Positions 45,998-54,637 of a stretch of 64,000 nucleotides of DNA are shown piece by piece. Where the stretch lies: assembly GCF_004369225.1 (NCBI RefSeq), contig NZ_QFFZ01000004.1, positions 1 to 64,000 of the forward strand. Direction: 5' to 3'. Each line of letters begins with the position of its first letter. Within the stretch, counting starts at the first letter, position 1. A model generated the notes under the pieces. It was not told where the DNA came from and searched no databases. It saw nothing but the letters and a program-made list of their open reading frames with translations. Position numbers and translations under genes: made by a program. The DNA is from Pelotomaculum propionicicum. GTDB taxonomy: Bacteria; Bacillota; Desulfotomaculia; Desulfotomaculales; Pelotomaculaceae.

Positions 45998-48407
45998 ATG
46001 TGCCATTTAGCCATTTGTACATATCGTCGTAAATGGATCGTATTTTGTAGTTATCGCTGCGCCAGGCTCTTACCAGGGTTTTTGAACCGGCGTAGTAAGC
46101 CATGGACGCTTCCTTATCGATATTGAGCTGCTGCGCTTTATTAAGCTGCTTATAAAACAGGTTATAATATTCAGGGCTGGAGAGTATGCCTTCATCGAAT
46201 TCTATCTCAAGGCCAAGGTTGTAGCGCTTTGCCAGTCCCGCGGCCTTATCCATGCGTTCATCCGGGGGAACGTTGCTGGCGTAATAGTTGGGCTGCAAAA
46301 AAGCATGGTTGAAACCGTATGATCTCCAAACATCATAGCCGTGCGCTCCAAAGAACGGGATCCAGAAAAATTTCAGGCCGTCGTTACGCACCAGCCGGGC
46401 CACGTCTTGCACCAGTTCGACGTCACCGGGCGTGGTCGGGTCCATACTTTCTTTGTACCAGTAAATACCAGCCAGGTTAAGGTATTTAAATCCCGCCTGG
46501 TCCCACCTGTCCTTTAGATTGTCGTAAAACCAGCGTACGGCCAGGAAGCGGTCTTCAAACGCCTGACTCTGGCCGGCTTTCTTTTCGGAGAAACAAAGCG
46601 GACTGCCGCCGCTTTCAAGAATGCCGAAGTTTTCTTGCTGCCCGTCGGGATAGGGAACGGTAAGAATGACATTAACTTTTCCCTGGTAATCAGGTATTTT
46701 ATTCAAACGGGCCATGGTTTCCTCCAGGGCGGAAAGCTGCGCTCCGGGGGCAAAGAGGTCCTCGGCGTAGGCGGTCCAGCCGTCCCTGGTACAGGCCAGG
46801 TCGGGGTAGGGGAGAAAGAGCAGGGTATCAAACATCTTCCCCTCTATGCTGTTCCTTTTGTCCAGGTAAACCAGCATGGGCAGAAAGTCCTGGGAGGTCC
46901 ACCTGCCCAGGTCGCCGTGGCTGCCTGAAAAGACCAGTAGAATGTTTCTGATGTCCGGGATTTGCAGGTAGGTGTCGGCAGTCTGTCCATTCTGTTCTTC
47001 ATGCGCCAGGATCACCGGACTTTGCGGTTGACCGCCTCCTTTGATGGACAGGTGTCTGGCGAACACAAAGACGTCCACCGGAAAGCTGATCTTAACGTAA
47101 CGGGCTGCGACAGGCGGGAAGGTCAGAGCGAATTCCTTGCTCAAAACCGCCGGATCGGCGGGGTCAATGCTATGGCTGACCAGCCCCAGGTGATACCAGG
47201 TTCTCCCGTCCGCCGACATAGAACAGTTCATGTATTGGGGCAGGTAAATGCCTGACCCGGCTTCCTGTTCGAATTCCAGGGAGATTTTGGTGACAGGGGC
47301 AACCTTTTTTAAATCCACTGTAATATCCCGTCCCTGCTGGCGAAAAAAGCCCGTCCAGGTTTCGTCCAGGCAGGTGAGGCCTTCTTGGGGGCCGGGATAA
47401 CTTTTCTCTTCTGTCTCCCGGAAACCCTGGTCGGGCGAGTGCACCTCTACTCTGTAGGTTGCCCCGTTAGTGAGCTCCTCTCCGGGTACACAGGCGGTGG
47501 TAGTTGCGGGGCTTTTCTCCGTTGTTTTTGCTGCCGTGCCGGCGGAAGTAATATTAGTATGGACCAGATAAGAGTTGTATCCCGCGTTAACCGTAATGGT
47601 GGCTTGGCCCGGTTTCGGCCCGGCTGAAAAGGAGCCGTCTGGAGAGATGCAGCCGACGACCGGGTCGTCCAGCCCGTACACTGTTGTAAAGGGCAAGGGC
47701 TGCCGAGAATTGTCCGGTTCAATTTTACTGGTTTCTCCCGTTTTTATTTGCAGTTGCCGGGAGTCGACAACTGGGAAAGCGGTCAGAGCTTGTCCTTTTC
47801 TGATCTTAAATAACCGGTCGGCGAGCACGGCTGCTTCCGCCCTGGTTAATGTTTCTTGAGGACGAAAGAGATTGTCGCCGCCGTTCATCAGGCCCTTCCA
47901 GACAACATAAGCTACGCTTTTCGCAGCATATGAGGAAATCTGGTTTTCATCAAGGTACCTGCCGCCAAGTATAGGCTCCTCCAAGCTTTCCTCCCGTATG
48001 GCGCCGGCCAGTAGCACAGCGGCATCCTGCCGTTTGATCGAATCATCCGCTCCCATTACCTTGTTTCCAGTACCCGCTACCAGGCCAAGTTTGACCAGTG
48101 CTTCCACATATCCTGATTCCGCTGCGGAGAGGGGCAGATCTGAAAAGGTAGGCGCAGCGGGAGAATAAGGCTGTACCCCCAGCACCCTGGCCAAAAGGAC
48201 AACGAAATGGGCGCGGCTGATACTCTGCGCCGGGCCGAATTCATTGGCCCCGAGGCCGCTAATGATGCCACGGTCGCTCAGTTGAATAATGGCGTCCCTG
48301 GCAAAAGAACCTTCAATATCCTGAAAGGCGGGTGAAGCCGGCGCGGCCTGGGCGATTGCGGTAAAGGCGAAGATAATTAGACCTGCCAGCCAATACTTTA
48401 TTTTCAT
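45975..48407 (-). CDS. SLH-domain surface protein with DUF4855
   Basis: 810 residues, exported (signal peptide ending about AIAQAA). Three S-layer-homology repeats fill residues ~25-205 (FQDIEGSFARDAIIQLSDRGIISG, FSDLPLSAAESGYVEALVKLGLV, YVVWKGLMNGGDNLFRPQETLTRAEAAVL) and anchor it to pyruvylated cell-wall polymer. A linker with a discoidin-like region (KISFPVDVFVFARHL) leads into DUF4855 (about 485-800; MLVYLDKRN, DTLLFLPYPD, IYWYKESMDP). DUF4855 looks like a TIM-barrel glycan-active domain, possibly a glycosidase. Surface glycan processing is inferred. Confidence 0.85.
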   Translation of the reverse strand: MKIKYWLAGLIIFAFTAIAQAAPASPAFQDIEGSFARDAIIQLSDRGIISGLGANEFGPAQSISRAHFVVLLARVLGVQPYSPAAPTFSDLPLSAAESGYVEALVKLGLVAGTGNKVMGADDSIKRQDAAVLLAGAIREESLEEPILGGRYLDENQISSYAAKSVAYVVWKGLMNGGDNLFRPQETLTRAEAAVLADRLFKIRKGQALTAFPVVDSRQLQIKTGETSKIEPDNSRQPLPFTTVYGLDDPVVGCISPDGSFSAGPKPGQATITVNAGYNSYLVHTNITSAGTAAKTTEKSPATTTACVPGEELTNGATYRVEVHSPDQGFRETEEKSYPGPQEGLTCLDETWTGFFRQQGRDITVDLKKVAPVTKISLEFEQEAGSGIYLPQYMNCSMSADGRTWYHLGLVSHSIDPADPAVLSKEFALTFPPVAARYVKISFPVDVFVFARHLSIKGGGQPQSPVILAHEEQNGQTADTYLQIPDIRNILLVFSGSHGDLGRWTSQDFLPMLVYLDKRNSIEGKMFDTLLFLPYPDLACTRDGWTAYAEDLFAPGAQLSALEETMARLNKIPDYQGKVNVILTVPYPDGQQENFGILESGGSPLCFSEKKAGQSQAFEDRFLAVRWFYDNLKDRWDQAGFKYLNLAGIYWYKESMDPTTPGDVELVQDVARLVRNDGLKFFWIPFFGAHGYDVWRSYGFNHAFLQPNYYASNVPPDERMDKAAGLAKRYNLGLEIEFDEGILSSPEYYNLFYKQLNKAQQLNIDKEASMAYYAGSKTLVRAWRSDNYKIRSIYDDMYKWLNGTYKTPANP

Positions 48408-48493
48408 ATTAATTCCCTATTCTTTTTAATTTGACATTCTAAGTAAATTATATATTAATTAGATAGAGAATGAATACACATTTTATAGAACTT

Positions 48494-48556
48494 CGCCCCT
48501 GAAAACCCACTGGCTCGTCCCGTGGGATGAAAGGGGCGGTCGCCCGTTTAGGCGAC
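48494..48556. repeat. Compact multi-hairpin element
   Basis: An outer stem CGCCCCT / AGGGGCG (48494-48500 and 48532-48538) encloses a hairpin CCCAC / GTGGG, directly followed by a third hairpin GTCGCC / GGCGAC. It resembles hairpin-rich ends of IS200/IS605-type elements or a structured RNA. No known riboswitch matched. Confidence 0.4.
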
Positions 48557-48607
48557 AAAATCATTTATTCTGGAAGGCTTTCTGAAATAATCCATTTTAA
48601 AATTTTT

Positions 48608-48640
48608 AAGGGCTTCAGTACATAGAAGCCCTTTTTTCAT
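48608..48640 (+). terminator. Intrinsic terminator in the SLH-idi intergenic region
   Basis: AAGGGCTTC pairs with GAAGCCCTT followed by TTTTC. It ends a transcript coming from the hairpin element upstream, hinting that the latter is transcribed. Confidence 0.6.
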
Positions 48641-48653
48641 TGGATAACTTATG

Positions 48654-48682
48654 ATAACTTAGGTACCAGGTGCCTAAGTTAT
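48654..48682. repeat. Palindrome upstream of idi
   Basis: ATAACTTAGGTACC and GGTGCCTAAGTTAT form an almost perfect inverted repeat around one base. Possible operator or dispersed palindromic repeat, about 70 bp before the idi start. Confidence 0.4.
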
Positions 48683-48751
48683 TGAGGTGCTGGGATTTTT
48701 TATAAAGCATCAAGGATTCAGGAATACTCTATAGTAACTGGGGGTAGTGCT

Positions 48752-49315
48752 GTGCAAGAATATGTTACTTTAGTAGATGAAAATGATAAAGTGGTTGGAG
48801 TTGCTGAAAAAATTGACGCCCATAAAAACCCTAAGCTGCATCGGGCGTTTTCAATCTTTATTACCAACTCTAAGGGTGAGTTCTTAATACAACAGCGTGC
48901 TGAGAATAAATATCATTGTCCGGGGATGTGGGCGAATACCTGCTGTGGCCACCCGAGGCCTGGTGAATCCCTGGAAGAAGCGGCGCACAGAAGGCTGCAG
49001 GAAGAAATGGGGTTTGACACCAGGATGGTCAAAGTCTTTTCATTTATCTATAAAACTGAGTTTGAAAACGGGTTAACAGAAAAGGAATATGATCATGTCT
49101 TTGTTGGGAAATGGGATGGGATACCTAAAAAAAATATAAATGAAGTAGCTGATTACAAGTGGATCTCCAGGGATATTTTGGAGGAAGACATTAAAAAGAA
49201 TCCGGAAATCTATACATCATGGTTTAAAATTGCCTGGGAAATTTTATTGGCCAGAAATTGGGGAAAGGCTATAAAAGATGGAGGAAGTTATGATTTTTTA
49301 ACCAAGGATAAATGA
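48752..49315 (+). CDS. idi: Isopentenyl-diphosphate isomerase, type I
   Basis: 187-residue Nudix-fold isomerase interconverting IPP and DMAPP. Key residues are visible: catalytic Cys in WANTCCGHPRPGE, Nudix-like LEEAAHRRLQEEMG, and the Glu of EKEYDHVF. N-terminal LHRAFSIFITN is typical. Start GTG 48752 with a GGGGG-type SD. In a menaquinone-making organism it balances isoprenoid precursors for quinone and cell-wall lipid chains. Followed by its own terminator. Confidence 0.92.
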   Translation: MQEYVTLVDENDKVVGVAEKIDAHKNPKLHRAFSIFITNSKGEFLIQQRAENKYHCPGMWANTCCGHPRPGESLEEAAHRRLQEEMGFDTRMVKVFSFIYKTEFENGLTEKEYDHVFVGKWDGIPKKNINEVADYKWISRDILEEDIKKNPEIYTSWFKIAWEILLARNWGKAIKDGGSYDFLTKDK

Positions 49316-49399
49316 AAACATTGTGCGAATGAATTTGCGTCTGATGTTTACGGCAAAGAACTTTTTTAGGATAGCTTTTAAATATAACGGAATAATTTT

Positions 49400-49430
49400 T
49401 AAGGCTTGCCACCTGTAAAGCCTTATTTAT
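49400..49430 (+). terminator. Intrinsic terminator after idi
   Basis: TAAGGCTT pairs with AAGCCTTA over a 10-nt loop and is followed by TTTATTTTG. Confidence 0.65.
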
Positions 49431-49507
49431 TTTGTTAATACGGCTTGGGGTGACTCCTTATTTCTTCTTGACACTGCTTAATGGCAGGGATACAATAGCA
49501 TTAAAAA

Positions 49508-50164
49508 ATGAACCATTATTCATTTCTTTGGGGTGGTTTTTCTTTGGCATACCGCAAGACCGACAAAGTGGGAAAAAAACTTGAGGCTAAACTGCAGGCC
49601 ATCATGCAGGCAGCCCAGACAGTTTTTGCGGAGCACGGCTACCATGGCACGTCAATCAAGGAAATAGCCAGGAAGGCCGGCTTGGCCACCGGCACCATCT
49701 ACCTTTACCTGCGTAATAAGGAAGCCCTCTTTGCCGCTTTGGTAGACGAGATCTACGAAATGGTGCTTTCAAAAATAGCGGAGAGACGCAAGGAAGCTCA
49801 GGATGTACAGGGCAAACTGCGGGCATCAATGGAAGCGGCGATTGATACCCTGGGTCAAAACCGGGCCCTGGCCAAAGTGATCCTGCTGCAGACGGCAAAT
49901 TCCAACCAGGCGGTAAGTGAGCAGCTGGCCGACCTGCTGGGCCGCCTGGCGGAACTGGTGGAAGAAGACATTAAGGAATCAATTGAAACAAGCCAGATTG
50001 CGCCTTTAGACAGCCGGATCGCCGCAACCGCCTTTGTGGGCACATTTTATAATGTGGTCCTGACCTGGCTGAGAGAGGATAGTCCCTCCAGCCTGGCAGA
50101 AGTGATAGGTCCCCTGGTTGAATATAACCTCCGGGGTTTAGGATTTACCAGCCCCCCAAGTTAA
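49508..50164 (+). CDS. TetR-family transcriptional regulator
   Basis: 218 residues (start ATG 49508 or TTG 49541). N-terminal TetR HTH: AAQTVFAEHGYHGTSIKEIARKAGLATGTIYLYLRNKEALFAALVDEI. The C-terminal ligand domain is helical and resembles FadR/YsiA-type fatty-acid-responsive regulators. It precedes the menaquinone genes but is separated from them by a repeat element, so its target is uncertain. Confidence 0.88.
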   Translation: MNHYSFLWGGFSLAYRKTDKVGKKLEAKLQAIMQAAQTVFAEHGYHGTSIKEIARKAGLATGTIYLYLRNKEALFAALVDEIYEMVLSKIAERRKEAQDVQGKLRASMEAAIDTLGQNRALAKVILLQTANSNQAVSEQLADLLGRLAELVEEDIKESIETSQIAPLDSRIAATAFVGTFYNVVLTWLREDSPSSLAEVIGPLVEYNLRGLGFTSPPS

Positions 50165-50202
50165 ACCTATCAGAAACATATATCGCTAATGCGGCTCCAG
50201 CT

Positions 50203-50337
50203 GTAGGTTCGATTTCAATCGAACAGGGCGCGATAGCGCCGAACTTGCTTGAGAGCCTGGGGACATACCTCGTCAACAAAGGAATACCTGAAACAGAGAT
50301 GTGTCCCCATTCCTCTGACGAATAAATTCGCACCTAC
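50203..50337. repeat. Terminal-inverted-repeat element, copy 1
   Basis: 135 bp bounded by GTAGGTTCGA and TCGCACCTAC. Inside are TGGGGACATACC and GTGTCCCCATTCC in inverted orientation and two small palindromes. A second copy lies at 52384-52540, with the same ends. Non-coding, MITE-like. Confidence 0.75.
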
Positions 50338-50388
50338 ATTTATATAGGTAGCCCAGAACGTTATTTTCAGAGCAGAAAGGACGATGCT

Positions 50389-51252
50389 ATGGGAGCCCGG
50401 ACGATACCCCGCGCGGATATTGGCTTTATCGGCGGTTCAGGGACCTTCTCCCTGGAGTTTCCCGAAAAGCTGGACTGGGGCGGGGTGAAAATTGAAGCCA
50501 CCGGCCTGGTTTGCCCAACTCCCTTTGGGGAGGGGCCTCCCTTGAAGTTATTTACCATAGCTGCCGGGAGCCCCCGGACAGTACTGGCCGCCAGGATGCA
50601 CGGCCGCCAGCCGGGTGTGTCCTGGGGAGAGGCCTCCCGGCGCCTGTTCTGGATTTTCCGGGAAGCGGGCGTGCGCAAGGTGGTTGCCGAGGGTGGGGTA
50701 GGCAGTGTCAATTACCTGCTGGACCCCAGGGATATAGTAGTGCCCAATGATTATATCGACTTTTCCATGCGGCGGGACACAAGTATCGGAGAGGAATACC
50801 TGTCAGTGATGCGCCAGCCCATCTGCCCCTCTCTGCACCGTGCTTTAGTCGGCGCGGCGGCGGAGAATCCCCTGGGCCGGGTCTTCAGCCGCGGCATTTA
50901 CCTGGTGACGGACGGCAGGCATTTTGAAAGCCCCGCCGAGATGGCCCTCTTTCGCCAGTGGGGAGCGGACATCGTGGGGCAGACGCTCAGCCCGGAAGTC
51001 TACCTGGCGCGGGAAATAGGAGCCTGTTACGCCGGTATGTACCTGGTGGTCAATTATGGTGAGGGCATAGTGAAACCATGGGACTACCGCCTGCTCAAAG
51101 AGATTTTTTTTGAGGACGCATCAGCCTGGGGGCGGATTGCCATACGTGCCCTTGAGACACTGGACCTGGAAGCTGCCTGTGAGTGCGGCAGCCTGCGGAA
51201 GCCCACCCTGCTGCGGCCGGAAAACGTGAAGCGCTGGGAGGAACTTGCATGA
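50389..51252 (+). CDS. MTAP-family purine nucleoside phosphorylase in the menaquinone cluster
   Basis: 287-residue phosphorylase of the MTAP/PNP family: IGFIGGSGTF at the phosphate site, ARMHGRQPGVSW, EGGVGSVNYLLDPRDIVVPNDYIDFS and the purine site VTDGRHFESPAEM. The ordinary substrate is 5'-methylthioadenosine. Its stop overlaps the mqnE start (ATGA), so it is co-translated with aminofutalosine synthase. I infer that it splits aminofutalosine or futalosine into adenine/hypoxanthine and the sugar acid, replacing MqnB. Start ATG 50389 is preceded by AGAAAGGACG. Confidence 0.75.
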   Translation: MGARTIPRADIGFIGGSGTFSLEFPEKLDWGGVKIEATGLVCPTPFGEGPPLKLFTIAAGSPRTVLAARMHGRQPGVSWGEASRRLFWIFREAGVRKVVAEGGVGSVNYLLDPRDIVVPNDYIDFSMRRDTSIGEEYLSVMRQPICPSLHRALVGAAAENPLGRVFSRGIYLVTDGRHFESPAEMALFRQWGADIVGQTLSPEVYLAREIGACYAGMYLVVNYGEGIVKPWDYRLLKEIFFEDASAWGRIAIRALETLDLEAACECGSLRKPTLLRPENVKRWEELA

Positions 51253-52361
51253 TACATTATCTGGAACAAAGCGAACTAGCTGATGTTGCCCGTAAGGTCC
51301 TGGACGGCGAGCGCCTGAGCCGGGCGGACGGGATTAAACTGTGGCAGTCCCATGACCTGCTGTCGGTCGGCCTGTTAAGCGATTACGCCAGGCGCCGGCA
51401 GGTGGGCGATGACGTTTTCTTCATCAACAACACCCATATCAACCACACCAATATCTGCCGCAACCTGTGCGAGTTGTGCGCCTTCGGCAAAAAGCCTTCC
51501 GGCAGCGGAGCGTATACTCTTTCCCTGGCGGAGATTGCGGCCAGGGCGGAAAAAGCGCGAGGGCTGGGTGTGTCCGAGGTGCATATAGTCGGCGGGTTAA
51601 ATGAGGATCTGCCTTTCAGCTATTACCTTGAGATGTTAAAGCTGGTAAGAGATATTTTGCCTGAGGCTCACATCCAGGCCTTTGACGCGGTGGAAATAGA
51701 TTTTTTGAGTGAAATAAGCGGTCTCGGCCTGGAAGAGACGTTATCGCGGCTCGGGGAAGCGGGGCTGGGCTCGCTGCCCGGAGGCGGAGCGGAGATCTTC
51801 AGCGCCGGGGTGAGGGAAAAAATCTGCAGTAAAAAAATCAGCGGCGCCAGGTGGCTGGAGGTCCAGGAAACCGCGCACAAGATGGGTTTCAGGAGCAACG
51901 CCACAATGCTGTACGGGCATCTTGAGACCATAGAGGACAGGGTGGACCACCTGCTTGCCCTCAGGGAACTGCAGGACCGGACCGGAGGTTTTCTGTCCTT
52001 TATTCCCCTGGCCTTCCACCCGGACAACACTTCCCTGGCGCAATTGCCCAAAACCACAGGCGTGACAGACCTAAAAGCGCTGGCTGTGGCCCGCCTGATG
52101 CTGGATAATTTTCAGCATATCAAGGCCTTCTGGATTATGATCACGCCAAGGATGGCCCAGGTGGCGCTTAGTTTCGGGGTGGACGACCTGGACGGGACGG
52201 TCAGGGAGGAGCGGATCTTCCACGAGGCGGGAGCGGAAACCGCCCAGTACCAGCCGGCGGAAACCTTCCTGCGCATGATCCGTGAAGCCGGCCGGACACC
52301 GGTGGAGAGGGACACACTATACAATGTTATCCGACGTTATGACCAAACAAGTATTGATTAG
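51249..52361 (+). CDS. mqnE: Aminofutalosine synthase
   Basis: 370-residue radical SAM enzyme joining the chorismate-derived enolpyruvyl benzoate to adenosine from SAM. [4Fe-4S] motif NICRNLCELCAF, where CxxxCxxC binds the cluster; family features HINHTNICRN, GGLNEDLPFSYY and PGGGAEIFS. Start ATG 51249 overlaps the MTAP-like stop; the longer upstream frame lies inside that gene. Second enzyme of the futalosine menaquinone pathway. Confidence 0.92.
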   Translation: MIHYLEQSELADVARKVLDGERLSRADGIKLWQSHDLLSVGLLSDYARRRQVGDDVFFINNTHINHTNICRNLCELCAFGKKPSGSGAYTLSLAEIAARAEKARGLGVSEVHIVGGLNEDLPFSYYLEMLKLVRDILPEAHIQAFDAVEIDFLSEISGLGLEETLSRLGEAGLGSLPGGGAEIFSAGVREKICSKKISGARWLEVQETAHKMGFRSNATMLYGHLETIEDRVDHLLALRELQDRTGGFLSFIPLAFHPDNTSLAQLPKTTGVTDLKALAVARLMLDNFQHIKAFWIMITPRMAQVALSFGVDDLDGTVREERIFHEAGAETAQYQPAETFLRMIREAGRTPVERDTLYNVIRRYDQTSID

Positions 52362-52383
52362 GCTCTCATGTATCAGGAGCAAG

Positions 52384-52540
52384 GTAGGTTCGATTTTAAT
52401 CGAATAAGTCGCGTTTGCGCCGAAGATGTAGATGCACCTGGGGACATTCCTCATCTTAAAAGGAATACCTAGTAAAGAGGTGTGTCCCCGTTCCTTAGAC
52501 GGTGTGTCCCCATTCCTCTGACGAATAAATTCGCACCTAC
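52384..52540. repeat. Terminal-inverted-repeat element, copy 2
   Basis: 157 bp with the same GTAGGTTCGA / TCGCACCTAC ends as the copy at 50203-50337. It carries one extra internal GTGTCCCC unit (GTGTGTCCCCGTTCC then GTGTGTCCCCATTCC). The flank after it (GCCCATATTGTTATTT) also resembles the flank of copy 1. Confidence 0.75.
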
Positions 52541-52595
52541 ATATAGGCGGCCCATATTGTTATTTCCAAGAATTAGTGCATAGGAGGTCTGTTTT

Positions 52596-53459
52596 ATGGA
52601 ATTGCCCCGTCTGGGATATGTTTCATACATCAACTGCCTGCCGGTTTTTTGCGCTATGCAGGAGGGGCTGGTGAAAGTCCCCGCCAGGCTTTGCTCCCAC
52701 CACCCCAGCCGGCTTAATAGTATGTTCAGGGAAGGTTTGCTGGATGTTACCGCTATTTCTTCCATTGAATATACCAGGCAGCCGGAAAATTGCCTGGTGC
52801 TGCCCGACCTGTCCATAGCCTCTGACGGCCCGGTACGGAGTGTGGCTATGGTCAGCAGGGTGCCTGTGGAACTGCTGGCGGGAAGGACCGTTTCCCTGAC
52901 CCCCCACTCGGCGACCAGCGTCATGCTGCTCAAATTGCTCCTGCATAAATTCTACAATATTAAGGTTGACTTTTTCACCAGGCCTCCGGCTGCTTCTGTA
53001 TGGTGGGACCAGCCCGACGCTGCTCTGGTTATCGGTGACGAGGCCCTGCAGGAGATTAACCAGGCCGGTGGCGGGCTGCACGTGTATGATCTGGGCGCCG
53101 AATGGAAGCGCTGGACCGGCCGTCCCATGGTATTCGCTTTATGGGTAACAACCCGGGATTTTGCACAAAAGTATCCGGAACAGTTAACAGCGATCTGGCG
53201 GGGGATGCTTACAGCTAAAAAGTGGGGGCTGAAAAACCCGGAGAAACTGGTAGCCAGGGCCAAGTCAGCAACTGAATTGTCAGAGGAGGTGCTGACAGAC
53301 TATTTTAAATGCCTGCAGCACGACCTGAGCTGGCATCATATCGACAGCCTTATGTATTTTTATCACTGCGCCGCGGAATGCGGGCTGGTTAAACCGGCGG
53401 TGGCCTTACATATCTGGGGGAAGGAAAATGACCGCTTCTATCGCGTCCAAAGCGCTTGA
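52596..53459 (+). CDS. mqnA: Chorismate dehydratase
   Basis: 287-residue periplasmic-binding-fold enzyme that dehydrates chorismate to 3-enolpyruvyl-benzoate, the first futalosine-pathway step. Family segments: LGYVSYINCLPVF, LDVTAISSIEYTR, SDGPVRSVAMVS and DAALVIGDEAL. SD AGGAGG before ATG 52596. Its 3' end overlaps mqnC by 32 nt. Confidence 0.92.
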   Translation: MELPRLGYVSYINCLPVFCAMQEGLVKVPARLCSHHPSRLNSMFREGLLDVTAISSIEYTRQPENCLVLPDLSIASDGPVRSVAMVSRVPVELLAGRTVSLTPHSATSVMLLKLLLHKFYNIKVDFFTRPPAASVWWDQPDAALVIGDEALQEINQAGGGLHVYDLGAEWKRWTGRPMVFALWVTTRDFAQKYPEQLTAIWRGMLTAKKWGLKNPEKLVARAKSATELSEEVLTDYFKCLQHDLSWHHIDSLMYFYHCAAECGLVKPAVALHIWGKENDRFYRVQSA

Positions 53460-54489
53460 GGTAAAACGGCTCAGTGAAAAAGAGGGACTGGACCTGTTGA
53501 GGGGGCAGGACCTGCTTACACTGGGTATGCTCGCCAGCCAGGTGCGGGAAAGGCTGCACCCTGAGCGGCGGGTTACCTTTGTCATTGACCGCAACATCAA
53601 TTATACCAATATATGTGTTGCCGGATGCCGCTTCTGCGCCTTCCATCGCCTGGCCGGTCACCCCGAGGCCTACGTCCTCAGCCGGGAAGAGATTTTTCAT
53701 AAGATCGAGGAGACTGTCGCGGTAGGAGGGACTCAGATTCTGATGCAGGGAGGTCTCAACCCTGACCTGGACCTCAAGTATTTTGAAGATTTGTTTGCAG
53801 CGATTAAAAAACGCTATCCGGTCAAACTTCACTCTCTTTCACCTGTGGAAATTGACTACCTGGCGCGCACCTCAGTTCTGCCGGTAGAAGTGGTGATCCG
53901 CCGCCTGGCCGCGGCAGGCCTTGATTCAATCGCCGGGGGCGGCGCGGAGATCCTGGTGGACCGGGTGCGCCGGCAGATCAGCCCCCGCAAGACCAGCACC
54001 GGAAGGTGGCTGGAAATTATGAGGGCAGCCCACCGGGCGGGCTTGAAGAGCACTGCCACCATGATGTTCGGTAGTGTGGAGACACTGGATGAAAGGATTG
54101 CCCACCTGGAGGCGATCCGCCGCCTGCAGGATCAAACAGGCGGTTTCACCGCGTTTATCCCCTGGAGCTTTCAGCCGGGGCATACTGACCTGGGCGGCTC
54201 GCCGGCCAGTTCCGTGGATTACCTGCGGACCCTGGCCGTATCCAGGATTTACCTGGACAACGTGCCCAACCTGCAGGTTTCCTGGGTGACCCAGGGCGTA
54301 AAAATCGCGCAGGTGGCCCTGGCCTTCGGCGCCAACGATTTTGGCTCCACCATGCTGGAGGAAAACGTGGTGCGGGCGGCAGGGGCGAGTTTCAGCGCCT
54401 CGCTGCAGGAGTTGGTGCGCAGCATCAAAGACGCGGGCTACCAGCCCGCTCAGCGGGATAATTTGTACAATATAATAAGGACTTATTAG
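53428..54489 (+). CDS. mqnC: Cyclic dehypoxanthine futalosine synthase
   Basis: 353-residue radical SAM enzyme cyclising dehypoxanthine futalosine. Cluster motif NICVAGCRFCAF, then GGTQILMQGGLNPDLDLKY and AGGGAEILVDRVR. ATG 53428 with SD GGGGAAGG inside the end of mqnA. Clearly paralogous to MqnE but with the MqnC-specific CxxxCxxC spacing context. mqnD is not in the window. Confidence 0.92.
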   Translation: MTASIASKALEVKRLSEKEGLDLLRGQDLLTLGMLASQVRERLHPERRVTFVIDRNINYTNICVAGCRFCAFHRLAGHPEAYVLSREEIFHKIEETVAVGGTQILMQGGLNPDLDLKYFEDLFAAIKKRYPVKLHSLSPVEIDYLARTSVLPVEVVIRRLAAAGLDSIAGGGAEILVDRVRRQISPRKTSTGRWLEIMRAAHRAGLKSTATMMFGSVETLDERIAHLEAIRRLQDQTGGFTAFIPWSFQPGHTDLGGSPASSVDYLRTLAVSRIYLDNVPNLQVSWVTQGVKIAQVALAFGANDFGSTMLEENVVRAAGASFSASLQELVRSIKDAGYQPAQRDNLYNIIRTY

Positions 54490-54637
54490 CAAGAACTATT
54501 GATACTACTCTCTGTTATTTCATTTTCTATTTGAAAAACTTGTTGTAAAGATAGTACAATATAGTTAGGGCCGTCATGCGTGCCCTGATTTTTGTTGACT
54601 GGACGGATTTACTGGCGACGTTGGGAGTGGTTAAGAA

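Noticed and set aside
48654-48682. Palindrome upstream of idi as a riboswitch or T-box
   Set aside because: It is a simple inverted repeat with a one-base loop and lacks any conserved T-box or aptamer core.
50203-52540. Repeated GTGTCCCC units as a CRISPR array or tandem riboswitches
   Set aside because: Spacing is irregular, there are no unique spacers of constant length, no cas genes, and the ends are inverted repeats.
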